From Daucus carota subsp. sativus (lineage: Eukaryota; Streptophyta; Magnoliopsida; Apiales; Apiaceae): DNA of 64,000 nucleotides. The translations under genes and the position numbers were made by a program. The stretch lies in assembly GCF_001625215.2 (NCBI RefSeq), contig NC_030389.2, positions 41,343,454-41,407,453 on the forward strand, written 5' to 3'. This document shows positions 50,045-63,933 of this stretch, in pieces. The first letter of the stretch is position 1, and every line of letters begins with the position of its first letter. The notes below the pieces were generated by a model that did no database searches, was not told where the DNA came from, and saw only the letters and a program-made list of their open reading frames with translations.

Positions 50045-53000
50045 CTAGTTCTTTTGGGATAAGCCAGCAGCTTGGTTACAGTATTTCTTGAACCACACTC
50101 CGATATTCAGAAAGCTTTCGAAGTCCGACTGTGGCCTGCAAAACGATGGAAAGGATTTCATTAGGTTCTAATATGAACTATAGAATCACCGTATAGCCAT
50201 TCGAAAAGTTAGAGAGGATCAGTATTTACATAGTTTTCTACAAAACTATCATATTGCAGACAAGAAAAGGCTTGCTCTTGGTTTATTCTTTACTTCTTTC
50301 AACAAAACTAGCAGGATTTTTATATACCTGTCCTGTTTTATGCATTTGCTGTTTACGAGTGAATAAAACAGACTCGACTTTAGACAAAGGCTTGCAAAAA
50401 CAAAACAGAAAATGTAAAGAAATAGTAGTATATCAGTTTATTTACCTATTGATGGCATGCACATCATTAGGAAAGACTATAATTTTCACCTCTACTCCTT
50501 TCTCCTTTAATGCTCGTGCATACTGCATTGTACCCAAATAATAAGAGCATTAACATTATTGTACAAGTAACAGCGCAGCAACATGGTTGGAGTTCTCTTC
50601 TCCACTCGAGGAAATTAAGTAACTAATATTTTGCAATAATCATATCAGAAACAACAAGGTCAATGGCACCTATTGTTGAAGTCTTCGACATCGGATTTCA
50701 ACCATAGTATACATACATTTAATTCTGAGATACTGGTTTTCAGGTCAGAAAAGGCCTGGAATATACGCAGGCTGTCTTGAGGAGAATGAGAGTTAAAGAT
50801 GTGAGGCAAAACTTACTTGCAATCCATCTGGAATTGGAACCCGAACGTCCATTGCGCCTAAGAGGAACAATGTGGGAGCTTTCACCTGCAAACAGGAACT
50901 AATTAATTAGCTTGTGTTGATATATTATGTGAGTTTTAATCGTCTCTTCAATTTTTTATACTCGAAGCATTACGGTATGATGTGTGGAAGTAATGTAGAA
51001 GTTCAGCATGCTAAGAATTTAAGGCAAGTATCTTCACCACACCAAGCAATGATGCTCAGAAAGGGATTTCAAAGCAATTATCTACCCCAGAATCCAAGAG
51101 AATAATAGTACTGATATCTTCTACTTAAGATGTACATCTGAATCTTAATTAACCTTTCTCCAATACCTAAAGGCTAAAAACAAAATTTGATAAATATACC
51201 TTTGACACATGTGAAATTGGAGACTTTCTGTAAAGTTCTGCAAGGTGTTCAGCTGATGGAGCTTCTGTAAAGAGAGATTTTCCTTTGCTACCATATGCTC
51301 CGACATAACACCAATCCGGTATATCAGTTGTCCCGACCATCAAAGAAAGGTTGCAAACGGGATTTCTTACAGCTGCTGCAACAAATTTATCTGGAGCCTG
51401 ACAACTCATAGTTATACAAATAATCCGTCACGTAAGATTTGAAAACCGAAGAGCATATCAAGTTTGTTGACTGTATATAGTAACTGCATGCATTGGAAAA
51501 CATAAAATTAATGCACCTGGCCAATCAAGTGTGTTGCCAAGAATCCACCATGGGAATTACCAAGCAGAGCGATCTTGGATGGGTCCACAAGTCCCATATT
51601 AGTGACATGATCAATAGCATTGAGTACATCATTAACATCCTGTGCCAATTAGAAGCAAGATAATATGATCTACAAGGACTACAATTAACTTCTTCCTTTT
51701 AACGTGTTTGTGATATTATGCGAGAATGTGTTCATATAATTATAATGTATATGTAGATAGTAGTAAAGGATTTATTTATTTTAATAACTATAAGCCATGA
51801 TAACTGAATTAGACTAAACACAAACACCTGGGATCCGACATTTCCAGGGAGAGATTGCAATGCTTCTTCACCAAAACCCAACGATCCTCTGCAATAAATT
51901 TCTATCTTAGCAAATGCAGATACATGGAAAGAGCACCATGTCTTTAAAGTAGGAGCCCAAGGGAACCAAATTCAAGCCATGTATAGTGCGATTAAACTCT
52001 GAGAGATTGGAAGAATCTGAGGCCAAGACACAGTTCTTAGAAACACTATCCATTAATTAGCAACACAAAAGAAAACACTATCTTTGGTCTATTTACGCAG
52101 AACTTGCACAACTTATAAGAGATTAAGAACAGCTGAAAGGAAAATGGCTACTTTACCTATAGTTTACAATTAGCAAGCTGAAACCGACTGAAGCAAGGAA
52201 AGCTAACGACTTCGAGAAGGTTGACAAAGAGACATCATGAGGTCCACCATGAAGACTTACTATCAGTGGATCGCACATATCATGCTTCTCAAGACTGGAT
52301 GACACAAATATAGCTTCAAAGGGTCTTTTATGACCTACACAGAGTAAGATTGAGGGTGCACATCCCGACGAGAAGGTTTTTAACCTCAAATATGAAACAT
52401 GTGCAAAACATCCACCGAGCACGTCTTACTTTTCTATTAAATGACCGGTAAATTGCTCCAAAAGTATAAAATTTTGTATGTGGAATGCATTTAAATGCAA
52501 CGTGTCTGCTATATATCGAATGAAGAGCATAAATAGTACAGAAAAGTAGAGAATATGCGTAAGGAACCTTCTGTTAGCTTCTCATCCCCAGATATATCCT
52601 TGACTGGAATTTTCATTATACTAAATTGCAGAGCTGACAGCGAAGAACTAACCTGTAAAATAATCATAATAATATACAATATATTAGAGAATAGACAACC
52701 CCTGAATTCTAAAAGCTTGTGTATTATACACAAGACAAAAGAATTAACCTTCTCCGAGCATCTTAATATAGAGCTTGAAACATCTATCCAGCTCCATGGA
52801 GCAGAAGACAACGTTTCACCAATAGGAAGGCCATACTTGATTTGAGGAATATGTATCGGGCTGCTACAGACTTAACAAAGTAATAATAATCATTTGCATA
52901 GACAACTTCATACACGTATGGAAAGTAAGCAAAGAAAGAATACATCACTAACTTATACCAGAAATAAGACTATCCCCATCCAGTGCAAGAACATCCCATG

Positions 53001-56000
53001 AAAAGTTTGAGTTGGAAGGGCTGATGCGCGATACATTTCCACTGGAAATATTAAAATATATTATCAACACTACAAGCATGGCTGTTAAGGTCGACATTCA
53101 TGAGACAAGAACTGTGCAAGTCTTATAGATTACCTCAATACATTTACAAGAAGAATTGTTTGAGTGCTACCCCATATAGAAGATAAGACCATGGTATATC
53201 CATCTGAAAGCCAGGGTTTGTTCAGGATGGATGGAAAGTAAAGCCCTGGAAAGCAGCCTTCCTCAGCACACATCACGGCAGGTACCTGGAGTTGTTACTG
53301 GGACATTATGTATAGTTCAATGAAACAAAGAATACTAAGAAATATCAATGTTTCGATTCTCTCTATTCCAAACACATCTGTAATTAGTACACTATTGCAA
53401 TTGCTATGAGCAGATGTCAAGTAGGATTGTAAAATACCTAAATCTGCTTACCTTTTTGTTATGGCAATATATTTGCAATGCAAATATACATTTAATATTT
53501 TGAATAATAGTCAACTAACAATGCAGACTTCTGGCCTTGATCCACCAAATGACATGATTCCTAAGTCCTAACTGACGCATTAACAGTTAACTGCAGGATC
53601 TAAACACTAGTCATATCATTGCAATTTCGTAGCAGTTGACTATCTTTTGATAAATCAAACATGCAGAGATAACTTATATTTTTTTTAACTCTTCAAATTA
53701 TCTTAAGATTAGAACTTATGGTGCTATATAAAGAAACAACCATAAGATGAGAAAAGAAGAAAAAACAAATTATATATGTTATTTACTAATTGATAGATCT
53801 AGCTGCATTATATGGAATTTTTCATAGTGCCTTTTCATGTGGTAAGCATCGCCTTTAGGTCTAGGTACTTGTCCTTGCTAAAACGTATGACATCCGAAGT
53901 AACAACTCGTCAACTCTTAAAGCTAATGTTAGGGTGAATCAGATAAGGTTAATATTTGTTTTATGTAAAAAACTATGGAAGAAATACTAGTAACACTTGT
54001 CTGCTTACTGAAAATAAAATTCAGGCATACTTGATAATCAAAATTTCAGTATGAAATATGTTGAAACTGCAGACAAGCTTTCTTGTATATAATGATTTTA
54101 TGCATCTAAACGATGATGATGCATGCAATACATCAAATATTAAGAACACAAGGCAAAACTAAAAACAAACAAAATGTGTGCAATCTATTGCCTTACAGCC
54201 TAAGAGATCAGTGGAAGGTAGTCGAATCATATTTTTTTAGGCGCAAAGAGGTGAAGAATGGCGGCCGTGCAAGCAAGCAAGGTATTATCAAAACTGGTCA
54301 TCGATGATGTTTAGTGCTTTTATGCAGATTTTTGACGGATCTAGAGTAAGATCCTCTATGCTCTGTTGAAGGCAAATCACATCTTTTCCTACGAGTAAAA
54401 TATTTATTTTTCAATTTTTTTGAAACTTCCTGCGTATGAAGCCAAAGGAAGCTGTTAGCCTGTTACAACGAAAAAGAAGTGTATGTCTTGAAGAAGGCAC
54501 AGGTGGAAGCCCAAGACTTGTGAGCACAGATTACATGGCCTAATGCATCATACACATATTTACCAGATATTGCTCAAAAACCTCACCACATCAATAATCT
54601 TCATCGAAGAACATAGATTCCCATCAATTGGCCAATCTATTCTATGAAGAGATTCTGTAGCATTATGTGCCCCAGATTCTACAGAACATTTTGCTGATGA
54701 AAACACGAGTAACTTACCGTCTGGGCTGCAAGTAAATAAAAAGAACAATTACTGTAACATTTCAAAATTCAAATTAGAATCTGTACAAGAAACATCATTT
54801 TCAACTTATATTGACCAACTCCTGGCCTTCCCCTATAGGGCAATAACATGTCACAGGAAGAATTACTTTTTTTTTTCCTTGGACCAGGTGTTTATTACGT
54901 ACCAATCTACAAAGTGAATTCGGTGACTCTAGAAACACTAATTGCCCCTTCCAAAACTTTTCTTTTGAAGGCGACATATATAGGGATCGCTTTTTACAAA
55001 ATAACATAAGGCCAACAGAAATATATTTCTTATATTTTACACTATAATACATACAAAAATCACAGATTACAGGTTAGCACTTTACAAACTTTAAGCTTAA
55101 ACAGTGAACTTGCAAACAAGTTCTTCAGGTTGAGGAAAAAGAAGTACCTTAAGCAATGAGTAAAATGCTGATAATCAAATGTAGAGTTTAGCATACCTGA
55201 AACGTGGACGTGAAGCACTAGTTGTGCCATCAGTTAGAATAATCATGGAAGAATTATCATTTGCATCACCCCTGAACATACAATGCTTTTAACAACATAT
55301 TCAATATTGTAATAAAAATTATATCAGTTCCGAACCAAAGCAAATGAACTATATGCAAGATGACCACAATACAAATACCTAAGAAACTTACATGTGTTGC
55401 GTTGAATCGGCTTCCGGTTCATGAAACGGAGACCTTACAGCATATAAGAAACAAGGTCTATTGGAACAGTATTTGATACCAAGTTTTCTTTTGCTTGATG
55501 GCCATCCAACAAAAACCAAATTTTGATGCGAATCTCGACTTGACGGAGCCCATATTACTTGTCCAACACTTAATGACTTTGGAATTCCGTTAACAGGACG
55601 TATAACTCCACTGCATTTAGTCAAAGTACAAAATTAGCATCTAAAAAACAAGAGATAGCCCTATTAAAAACATGAGATCAATAAACATTTAGGTTGACCT
55701 GTTAATATCAATGACAAACAGCCCAGACTGCCTTTTCCCTGCATAAGTTTCTCCCCAGTCCTCATCCCAACTTCCCTGGCCTTGCCAGCTACCACTATCT
55801 ACATCTTTAGATCCAACTTTTGTGTAACCCATGTCACCAAAAGTGGGCTTTGAGGGAGCTGGTTCCTCGGCCACGTAAGCAATGAATTTTTCACTAGAAT
55901 CCCATGAAATTCCCTCAAACCTGACTCATCATTAAACTCTCATAATGTGAAGACCAAAAAAGTGAAAATAAAGTTTATGTTTGCACAGAGATGTCGTAAA

Positions 56001-56699
56001 TGTTTGAAACCAGACCGGAGCAAGAACATGGTAAGTGAGGTATTCTGTTGTTTAATAAGAGGGCTAAATGTAATAAGTTTTTCATGAGGAACATTTTATT
56101 GGCACAAAGACTTACCAACCATCTGCATACACTGAACCATGGATAGATTGAGGAACAGAGAAGTCCTTTTCCAAGTGAGAGGAATTCCAAATTTCAAATG
56201 TGGTCGGAGATTGATTTTCATTATTTCGAACTACAAGGAGTTTTGAACTTGATGGTGATGGAACTATTACAGATGCCCCTGTAACCTCAATAGGAAATGT
56301 TGCCCACTGAAAGCTCACAGTGTTGGTACTTTCTCTAGAAATATTACTGCTTAAAATATGTTTTCTCTTCCTGTTGCCCAAAAGATTCGTCTGGCTAATC
56401 AAAAACATTGCTTGGGAGGCACCTGTTATATAAGTTTCTACACTTGAATACTTTCAAATGCAAAGTCGAATTTGAAGAAAGAGGATTATATTAAAAAGTA
56501 CGGAAGAAGAATCAGAAAGGCACAACTGTATATACAGCACTAAACCAAAAAACATACCAGTGGTAGACTTAAAGGTCCATGCTTGTTCAATGTTGGAGAC
56601 TTTTGAGAATTCTTGAAGCAACATGGACTGAGAAGCATATTCTTCCTCATCAAAAGACACAGGAGTTGTCATACTGGGGACGACTCTAGAGTTCTCCAT
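50045..56699 (-). CDS. AARE: Acylamino-acid-releasing enzyme (acylaminoacyl-peptidase)
   Basis: Seventeen coding exons join in frame to 780 aa: 56699-56558, 56422-56116, 55920-55699, 55610-55392, 55271-55197, 54725-54587, 53285-53134, 53041-52959, 52870-52749, 52652-52568, 52334-52157, 51888-51828, 51639-51517, 51397-51200, 50885-50817, 50522-50446, 50135-50045. The enzyme (prolyl oligopeptidase family S9C) removes N-acetylated residues from peptides and can act on oxidised proteins in cytosol and chloroplast. The N-terminal half is the beta-propeller, with GASVIVPSPSSSKLLVVRN, AYAGKRQ-like and HNATESLHRIDWP segments. The C-terminal half is the alpha/beta hydrolase with DPLIVSLHGGPHDVS and the triad Ser624 (GNSHGGF), Asp715 and His747. 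Start ATG 56699 gives MENSRVV; an untranslated first exon upstream is likely. Matches Arabidopsis At4g14570 (recalled) throughout. Confidence 0.95.
53286..54586 (-). other. Long intron 6 of AARE
   Basis: A 1.3-kb GT-AG intron. Reading frames within it (for example plus 54113-54307) have no support as genes. Confidence 0.6.
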
Positions 56700-57702
56700 T
56701 GGCAAGCAGATCACCAGCTTGTATTACATAATAAAGTGAAAAAATAATAATTAGCCTAGCAGTAACTATAAGAAAATTCAGGTAAAATTTTGGCAATAAA
56801 CTATTATGGTAAAGGAAAGATAGCTATGTCTTCATAACAACAGCACCCTAACATGACTAGATCTGGTGAGAACTAAAGGATTCAAAAATGAAATTCATAT
56901 ATACATTGGAAAGTGATAACTTTGTTTGTTCTCACATGTTGCATACTGATATCACCTACACATTAAAACCACCTGAATCACAACTTTTATTTAAACTACA
57001 AAGCACCTAACATGAAACAATGTGGTGATAGCCATAGTGCACAAAAATCTCTACAAGTACGTTGTCATTGTCCTCCATGTATTTCGGTGATTGCACCAGT
57101 CATTCCTAGTCGTCAACAATCAGAAGCACTTCCAAATGAACGGTCAACACCACATTTCTTTCTATACGAAATCATGCCTTTTTTATGTTTGACAACTAGA
57201 TGCAGAAGCATATCCTCCAATATGCACTTAAATAGTCCATCTTTACGATATTCACTGGCAGCAACTTAAAAATATTATCTAAAACCCCCTAAACAGCTAA
57301 AAGTCTCCTTCATATATATTCCAGCTACATAATACTCCTAAGGGTTATATAACTGCAAATCCCTCTCTCAATCCATCATCTATCGCCTTTCCGGTGCTTA
57401 CCTAATGTATCCTCAATCGCAATTGGTCCATTATAATTAACATGCCTATGACCATTTTTTATATTGATCTCAAGAACAACTCTAGCACCATAATAATCTC
57501 TAAAAATTGCATACGTTTCCTTTAATCTTGTAAAATTTTGACCAAGATTTGCTATTCTTTTCACCATTATCAACTATTTATCCTGATCAAACTGTAGTAA
57601 CTAGTAAGCTTTCATCTATATCATCAAGTGGGCATTAAGTGACAGCAATAGAAGTTAATGATCTTTCACATATATAAGCCAATAAAAAACTTAGAACTAA
57701 CC
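56700..57702 (-). other. Possible 5' UTR of AARE with a leader intron
   Basis: On the minus strand a donor ccaaag|gttagt is found at 57702/57701 and an acceptor aatacaag at 56718, which would splice a non-coding first exon to a short leader (56717-56700) just before the ATG. This is inference from splice-like sites only. Confidence 0.35.
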
Positions 57703-57940
57703 TTTGGACGTTTAGCTTCGTGAGTGTCACAGAGCCCTTTTTGAATGCTAGCTTCTACTCAATTAACCCGGGCTAGCTGACAGTCAATCTAACGAAAAAA
57801 ATTGGTATGGTTTTCTGCTGGGGATGCTCAAGTGAACTTGTTAGTTCTTGATTTAGTTGGCTAACTAAAGACTAAAGTTGATGTTTATTTAATACAAGTG
57901 GGTTAATGTTCTGCCAAAAAATGATGTGGGTTAATGTTTT

Positions 57941-58324
57941 AGAGCATCTCCAGAGGCTCTTCATTTAGGCTCCTAAGTTGAGATTTGAGGAGGGAGAAGA
58001 AAAATGTCTCTCCAAGAGACTCTTAACTGGCTCTTAAATCACTAAGAGCCTCTTGATTCTCTCTCCTCTCTCCTCAAAGTTAAGAGCCACCACATTGCTC
58101 CTAACTTATTTTTTCACAATAAAAAAATCCTTCTCTCCAATTCACCTCTATCTTTCCATCTCTTTTGTTATAGTGGAGCCCAATATATGAATAAAATATG
58201 AAATAGAGAAGAGATGTACAGAGTATTGTTGGAGTTTACACTCTTAACTTAGTCCTAAATTGCCAAGAGCCACATTTTTTATATTATATTTAGGAGCCAA
58301 CAAGGAGGCTCTTGGAGATGCTCT
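57941..58324. mobile_element. MITE between AARE and the PnsB5-like gene
   Basis: agagcatctccagaggctctt at the left is inverted at the right as (c)ctcttggagatgctct. Inside, gactcttaactggctcttaa and gccaagagcc words are inverted too. 384 bp, non-coding, lying in the shared promoter region of two divergent genes. Confidence 0.75.
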
Positions 58325-58995
58325 TACACGCACCTGCAGTAAACCCTTGGTCCGAATTTAAAATTGTGATTTATAATTTAATTTGATTTAATATGATAAG
58401 TTGGAATTTTAAAATATTTGTTTGGTTAATTTTGACTTATTAATAATTTATGGATTATTAAAAATATAATAAAAAATATAATAATAAAAATGATTTGTGA
58501 ATAATTTATAACTTATGTTATATTTTTTTCTTGTAATAATGCATAATTAATCAATTTTGATTTTTTATCACGTTGAATTGAGCAAAACATTTCAATTCAA
58601 AAATTTCGCTTGTCTTATATGGTCGCAGTGTTCATTCTGATTATTTCAGTGACTGAATAGGATGAAATAGAAGTATAGTACTTCATCTGTATTTTCCACA
58701 TTTTTAAGTGCAAAACCTAACTTTATTAAAAAATTTCAAATGATATTAACAATGTATTTTGGCCCAAGTAGATAAGCTAAAAACGACAGCTCTCCATCAC
58801 CCATTCATTTGCTCCCTCCAAACACACTAAAAACAACCTCTAATCAACTAAATCACAGCCATCATCTACCACGTGGCGCAACACAACTGAGCAGTCATCC
58901 ACTTACCATCAACAACCTGTAACTCACAACACAACCTTACCGTTATGACAAAATGAAATTCTAACCACCTTTGAGACCAAACTGAAACGCTATCT
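58325..58995. other. Upstream region of the PnsB5-like gene
   Basis: AT-rich to about 58750, then a more mixed leader. No reading frame supported; the minus frame 59273-58866 is antisense to exon 1. Confidence 0.4.
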
Positions 58996-61299
58996 ATGGC
59001 AACTTCAGTGTCAGTGAGCTCACTAAATTCAGTTCCTAGATTCGGGTTTGGGTTCAAACCCGACCCATGTTCTTCTAGAGCTAGAGTTTTATTACAGACA
59101 CCTTTAAGTTCAGTTAAACATGGGAGGCTTAGTTTGAAAAGATTGAATGCAGCTGGCTTAGCTGATATTGAACCTGACTTGAATGAAGACCCGAAAGATC
59201 GTTGGGCAACCAATGGCGTTGACCCTGTAAGTATTTTGTGTGTTTTCCGTGAGGCCTTATCTGGTTTTGTCATGGCGGAACCAGATAAGGACTCACGTAG
59301 GCTCCAGCTCGGGCTGAACTTTAAAAATTAGCGGTAATTTTGTTTTTTGAGACCAAGCTACAAATTTACAAAATCAGTGAAATTTATGTTGAAGTTGTTT
59401 TTAGAAATATTTGTGTAGTATGTGCAAGGTAGAGATGTTAATTACGCGGTGTTTGGAATGGGTGGTGCAGGATGATTTTATATATGGAGAGTATGATGAT
59501 CATCACACTTATCATCCAGGTGATCATGAAAAAGGTAAGTGCAGCAATTTTACTTGGTGTATCAGCACCAACCCATCTGCCACTAGTTCTGAGCTCCCAT
59601 ATGATAAACTTCATCATAGATTTTCACATGTTTGTTTTTAGCTTGAGATTTTGACACAAATAACATGTCTAAGAAGTTGAATAGCTTATCAAGCATTTAC
59701 TTGGCTTTTAAGTATAAAAGCGGAAACTTATCATCTGGTGTAGTAGACACCATCTCAGTATATATGTCCTGTGAATTGTGATAAAAGGATGGTCTGTTCA
59801 TAAGATTTACTCCTGAATTTAATAAGTTTCCTGGTACCCCTTTAATTTTTTGGCTTTAGCCAGCTTCCACACCTGAATTTACAGAACTCCTAGACTTTTA
59901 CCAGCATTTGTATTGCCTAAAGAGGCTGGAAATATTGTAATTGCAGTTTTCCGCATGCTGGTGCACTTTTGCCAGTAATTTTTTTTCATTGCAAGTAGAG
60001 TATTTCTTGTTAGGAATCCTATTTTTATAAAGATCGATATGAAATATGTGCATCAGCGGTCTCTCACCAGTCATGATATTTATCCCAGAGCTACCAAACC
60101 TATTGCCCTTGACTGCTTAATTTTGTTCAGTAATAGACACCACATCTGTTATTGCCATTGCTTAAGTTTATTTGCTGGTGTATAATCTGGACTAGCTTCT
60201 TGTGAGTATGTTAGCCTATTTCAAGCAAAGGCATAGTTCATATCCAGTATTGAAATCTAATTAAATTAATAGATTATCATCCTAATGAAGTCATCATTCG
60301 TTATATAGGCTTTAAGCCAATAGCGCGGAACATGTTGCAGGTTCACATTCTTAGGATCAGATTCTATTGTGATAGCTGTACATGATACAAAATTTTCTGT
60401 ATTTACATGTTAGGTAGTCCTCCAAATTGAGATTCTTAATAAACCTGACATATTCATGACAGAAATTCATAACCAAGTGTTTTTCCCTCAGTATTTTGGG
60501 GCAGTTCCATGATGTTTAGAAGTATCCTACACTAGAAACACTTGGATATCTTTGATTGTACATTATTCAATTCCCATCTAATTATTTTCTTCTTCTTTTT
60601 TTTGTTTGTTTATCAGTATCATTTTGGGGATCAATTGCAGAAGATTATGCAGCGATCGACCCTCCTACTGGTTTCCAGGGTACCAACATAACATTGTCCA
60701 ATATGTGTTGGATCCTACATATACATGGACTCTCTAAACTCATTCCTTTTTTTTCCCTGAGCAGGGCTTATATCATGGTTATTTCTTCCAGCAGTTGCTG
60801 TTGCAATGTATTTCGATGCCCCGGTATATATACATTTAATTTTACACCTTCAAGTGAAGTGATATAACACAGGGGCGGATCTACTAAAAAGCACGGGGAC
60901 ATGTGTTCTACCTAATTTATTTATTTTTTACATTTTTTCACCATCTAAATTTTACAAAATTTAAAAAGATACAGATGTTTTCCAAAAAATTGTTTGGTGT
61001 CCCCCGAAGATTTGAATCCTAAATCCGTCCTTAGAAGTACTAACATTTCTATGGACATCTTTCTGCAGGGAGAATACATATACATTGGAGCAGCCATTTT
61101 CACAATAGTGTTCTGCATCATCGAGATGGATAAACCAAGCGAAGCATACAACTTTGAACCTCAGATATACAATCTGGAGAGCAAGTCTCGAGACAAACTT
61201 ATAGCCGATTATAATACCATGGACATTTGGGATTTTAACGAGAAATACGGAGACCTCTGGGATTTCACAGTGACAAAAGATGACATCATGACCAGATAA
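58996..61299 (+). CDS. PNSB5: Chloroplast NDH-complex subunit, PnsB5 (NDH18)-like
   Basis: Five exons join in frame: 58996-59226, 59471-59534, 60617-60679, 60765-60823 and 61069-61299, giving 215 aa. The first about 48 residues (MATSVSVSSLNSV…, Ser/Arg-rich) look like a plastid transit peptide. The mature part starts near LNAAGLADIEPDLNEDPKDR, then DFIYGEYDDHHTY, PPTGFQG and two hydrophobic stretches (LISWLFLPAVAVAMYF and YIYIGAAIFTIVFCII). It ends with the acidic KYGDLWDFTVTKDDIMTR. The length and layout fit PnsB5/NDH18, a membrane subunit of subcomplex B of the photosynthetic NDH complex that supports cyclic electron flow around photosystem I. The name rests on memory of the family and needs a search; plastid membrane location is well supported. 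Confidence 0.72.
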
Positions 61300-62817
61300 A
61301 TTACAGCAGGCAAGAAATCACACTTGTACATTTACATTAGATTTTATGATTTCGTCACCACTGTTGTAAAAATAAACTTGATGTTCAAAAATTAAAACAT
61401 CTGTGTTGGGCAGATCAGGGAGGAGGCACGAAAGTGGTGAAGATTTCTTACCTATATTTGATACACTGTGAAATAATGATACAGGGATATGTTTACGCCA
61501 ACATTCTATAAATCTCCGATTTATTAAAAAATTCTCGAATAATTCTTAAAGAAAATTTCTACAATTTATCTATTACCCTGACTAAAAATATCTGATTTAT
61601 CCAAAAATCTTCAATAAAATCCATATAAATCCTGAATCCATAAAACAACTGATTAGTTCCGGTTATAAATCCTGAATCGATAGGTCAACTGATTAGTTCC
61701 GATTCCCGATTTTTTTCACGGTGATCAAGATTTACCCGTATTCGATGTCTTTTTTATCCGTTTATCGTATTCCGTGAATTCGACGCATGTCACTGACCAC
61801 TAAGCTGTTAACTTGAAGTTTTTGATAGCAGTATGAGATGATTTGAAAGCCCCAACTGCCAAGAACATGTCCCAGTTGGCTATTATTACCTTCTACCTAA
61901 AAGCAAGAAAATGGCTTCACTTGGTGAAAGTGGCTTGAATGCACGAGTTGTGTGCATAGAATTGTAGTTGCATAGTATCTAGAATGCACAAAAAATTCAA
62001 AAGGAGTGGATCAACTTCGCAATTTGAAATGGCAAAAAGGCTGAATTGTTGAACATTATGGAAAAATCACTTAACATATGGAACTTTCTACATTTACATT
62101 TGTTTACTTCAATTTGGGACCTTTTAATGCGCCCTACTCGTTCCGCCATACAAATAATGCATTCATATAATAAGAGCAAGAGAACAAAGTCTTGAAAGCA
62201 TGTCGGAACATGAGTGGATGACTTTGAAATTATTTTCTTACATATCTATGGTCATATGGTCCAACCCAGATCTGTAATATTAAATAAATATATCGAGTCC
62301 CGACAAACACATGATATAACATAATACATATCGGTAAGATTTTTATTATGAGAATAACTCGCTTATTATAAGTCCCGTCATTTTAGTCTGTATGTTCAAT
62401 ATATTTTATGATTAAGATTTTTATTGTGAACCACTTTTCATAAGCCACGTCATTTTAATATGTATGTTCACTATGTTACATCATATGTTTGTTGCGGATT
62501 TTGGGTGTTCAATAAAAAAGTCCCATTTTCATACTTATTTCCTACGTCAGTCACGGATAATACTAACTAAAAATGGGTCTATGTCAATAGTGATTCAAAG
62601 AGAAATTCAACAGAAGAGAAAGAAAATTCTAAATGAAACACCTGACTACAAGGACAATATGATGCAAGACAACAATAAGATAAACTTTTTAAAACAGCCC
62701 CTTTACTTAAACTTTTTAGGCAGCTTCACAAGAAGCTTGACATGCTAGTTTCTTATACAAATCTACTGATCTTATAACCAGAGCTCTTGGACAACTTTCA
62801 ACAGAAAACACAGAAAA
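61300..62817. other. Intergenic DNA with two short tandem duplications
   Basis: No gene supported. At about 61624-61702 a 39-bp unit (ataaatcctgaatc…caactgattagttccg) is repeated in tandem. At about 62335-62472 a unit of about 75 bp (taagatttttatt…cgtcatttta…tgtatgttca) is repeated. The 3' part is the promoter/leader of the LysM kinase gene. Confidence 0.5.
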
Positions 62818-63933
62818 ATGAAAAACAGAGTACTCTGTTTTCTCAATACTCTGTTTCTCTTCATCCTCAGCTGCGATTCTCAGGCCGTAATAGAGCCAAC
62901 CACTTCAGGCTACACTTGCAGTCTCAACCAGACAATTAGTCCATGCCAGACTTATGTATATTACAGAGCTGCATCTCCTGATTATCTTGATTTAGCTTCT
63001 GTAGGTGATCTTTTCTCCGTAAGCAGGCTGATGATCGCGAATCCAAGTAATATATCTTCGGTATCTTCTCCTTTAGTACCTTCTCAATCTCTGTTAGTTC
63101 CAATTCAGTGTTCTTGCAATAGAATTAATAGTAGCCTGTCAATTTCTTATGCTGGTCTAAATTATACCATCAAAAAAGACAATACATTTTACTTGGTTTC
63201 GAGTATTCAATTCCAAAACCTCACCAGCTACCAATCTGTGGAAGTTGTGAATCCAAGCCTTGTTCCGACAAATCTTTCCATTGGTGAAAATGTAATATTT
63301 CCGATCTTTTGCAAGTGTCCGGACAAAGCACAAGTAGAGAATCAAACAAAGTATCTCATCAGTTATGTTTTTCAGCCTTTTGATAACTTCTCCTCAATAG
63401 CTAGAAAGTTTGGATCAACTACTCAGGCTATAATTGATGTAAATGGGAACAATATCAAGACTTTTCAAACTGTTTTTGTTCCGGTTTCTCGACTGCCTGT
63501 TTTTACACAGCCTGTTGTTGCTGCTGCTGCTCCTACTGCTCCTGTTTCTGTTAAAACAGAGGAAAATAAAGATAAGGTTAGAGGACTATCCGTCGGGCTC
63601 GGAATTTGTGGTTTGTTACTGCTTTTGGTTTGTGGGCTGTGGGGTTATAGAGAGACTTCAATGAAGAAAAAGAGAGGAAAATATAAAGATGAAGAGAAGC
63701 CTCAAGTGATTCAGAAGAAGAAAGCAGTAGATGTGGACTTGATGGATGATGTTTCAGATTGTTTGGATAAGTACAGAGTTTTTGGTATCGATGAATTGGT
63801 GGAAGCAACTGAGGGATTTGATGAGAAATGGCATGTTCAAGGATCTGTGTACAAAGGGTATATCAATGGGATTTTGTATGCAATCAAGAAGATGAAATGG
63901 AATGCCTGTGAAGAACTCAAGATCTTGCAGAAG
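62818..63933 (+). CDS. LysM receptor-like kinase, LYR/NFR5 type (first exon, partial)
   Basis: 372 codons run from the ATG to a probable donor AAG|GTAATT at 63933/63934; the gene continues beyond the window. A signal peptide (about 1-23) precedes an ectodomain with three LysM modules bounded by Cys34, Cys43 and the two CxC motifs (98-100 and 165-167) that hold the LysMs together in this family. A Pro/Ala/Val linker and one membrane helix (about 257-277) follow, then a basic stop-transfer and the start of the kinase domain (about 320). The nucleotide loop reads VQGSVYKGY and lacks the full GxGxxG, while the ATP-binding Lys is present in YAIKKMK. A weak glycine loop is typical of the LYR group (LYK4, LYK5, NFP/NFR5), which bind chitin or lipochitooligosaccharides as co-receptors. 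The exact ortholog cannot be told from this part. Confidence 0.88.

Noticed and set aside
54113-54307. 64-codon plus-strand frame
   Set aside because: It lies inside a long AARE intron on the opposite strand and has no recognisable domain.
58866-59273. 135-codon reverse-strand frame
   Set aside because: It overlaps exon 1 of the PnsB5-like gene antisense, and no homolog is recognised.
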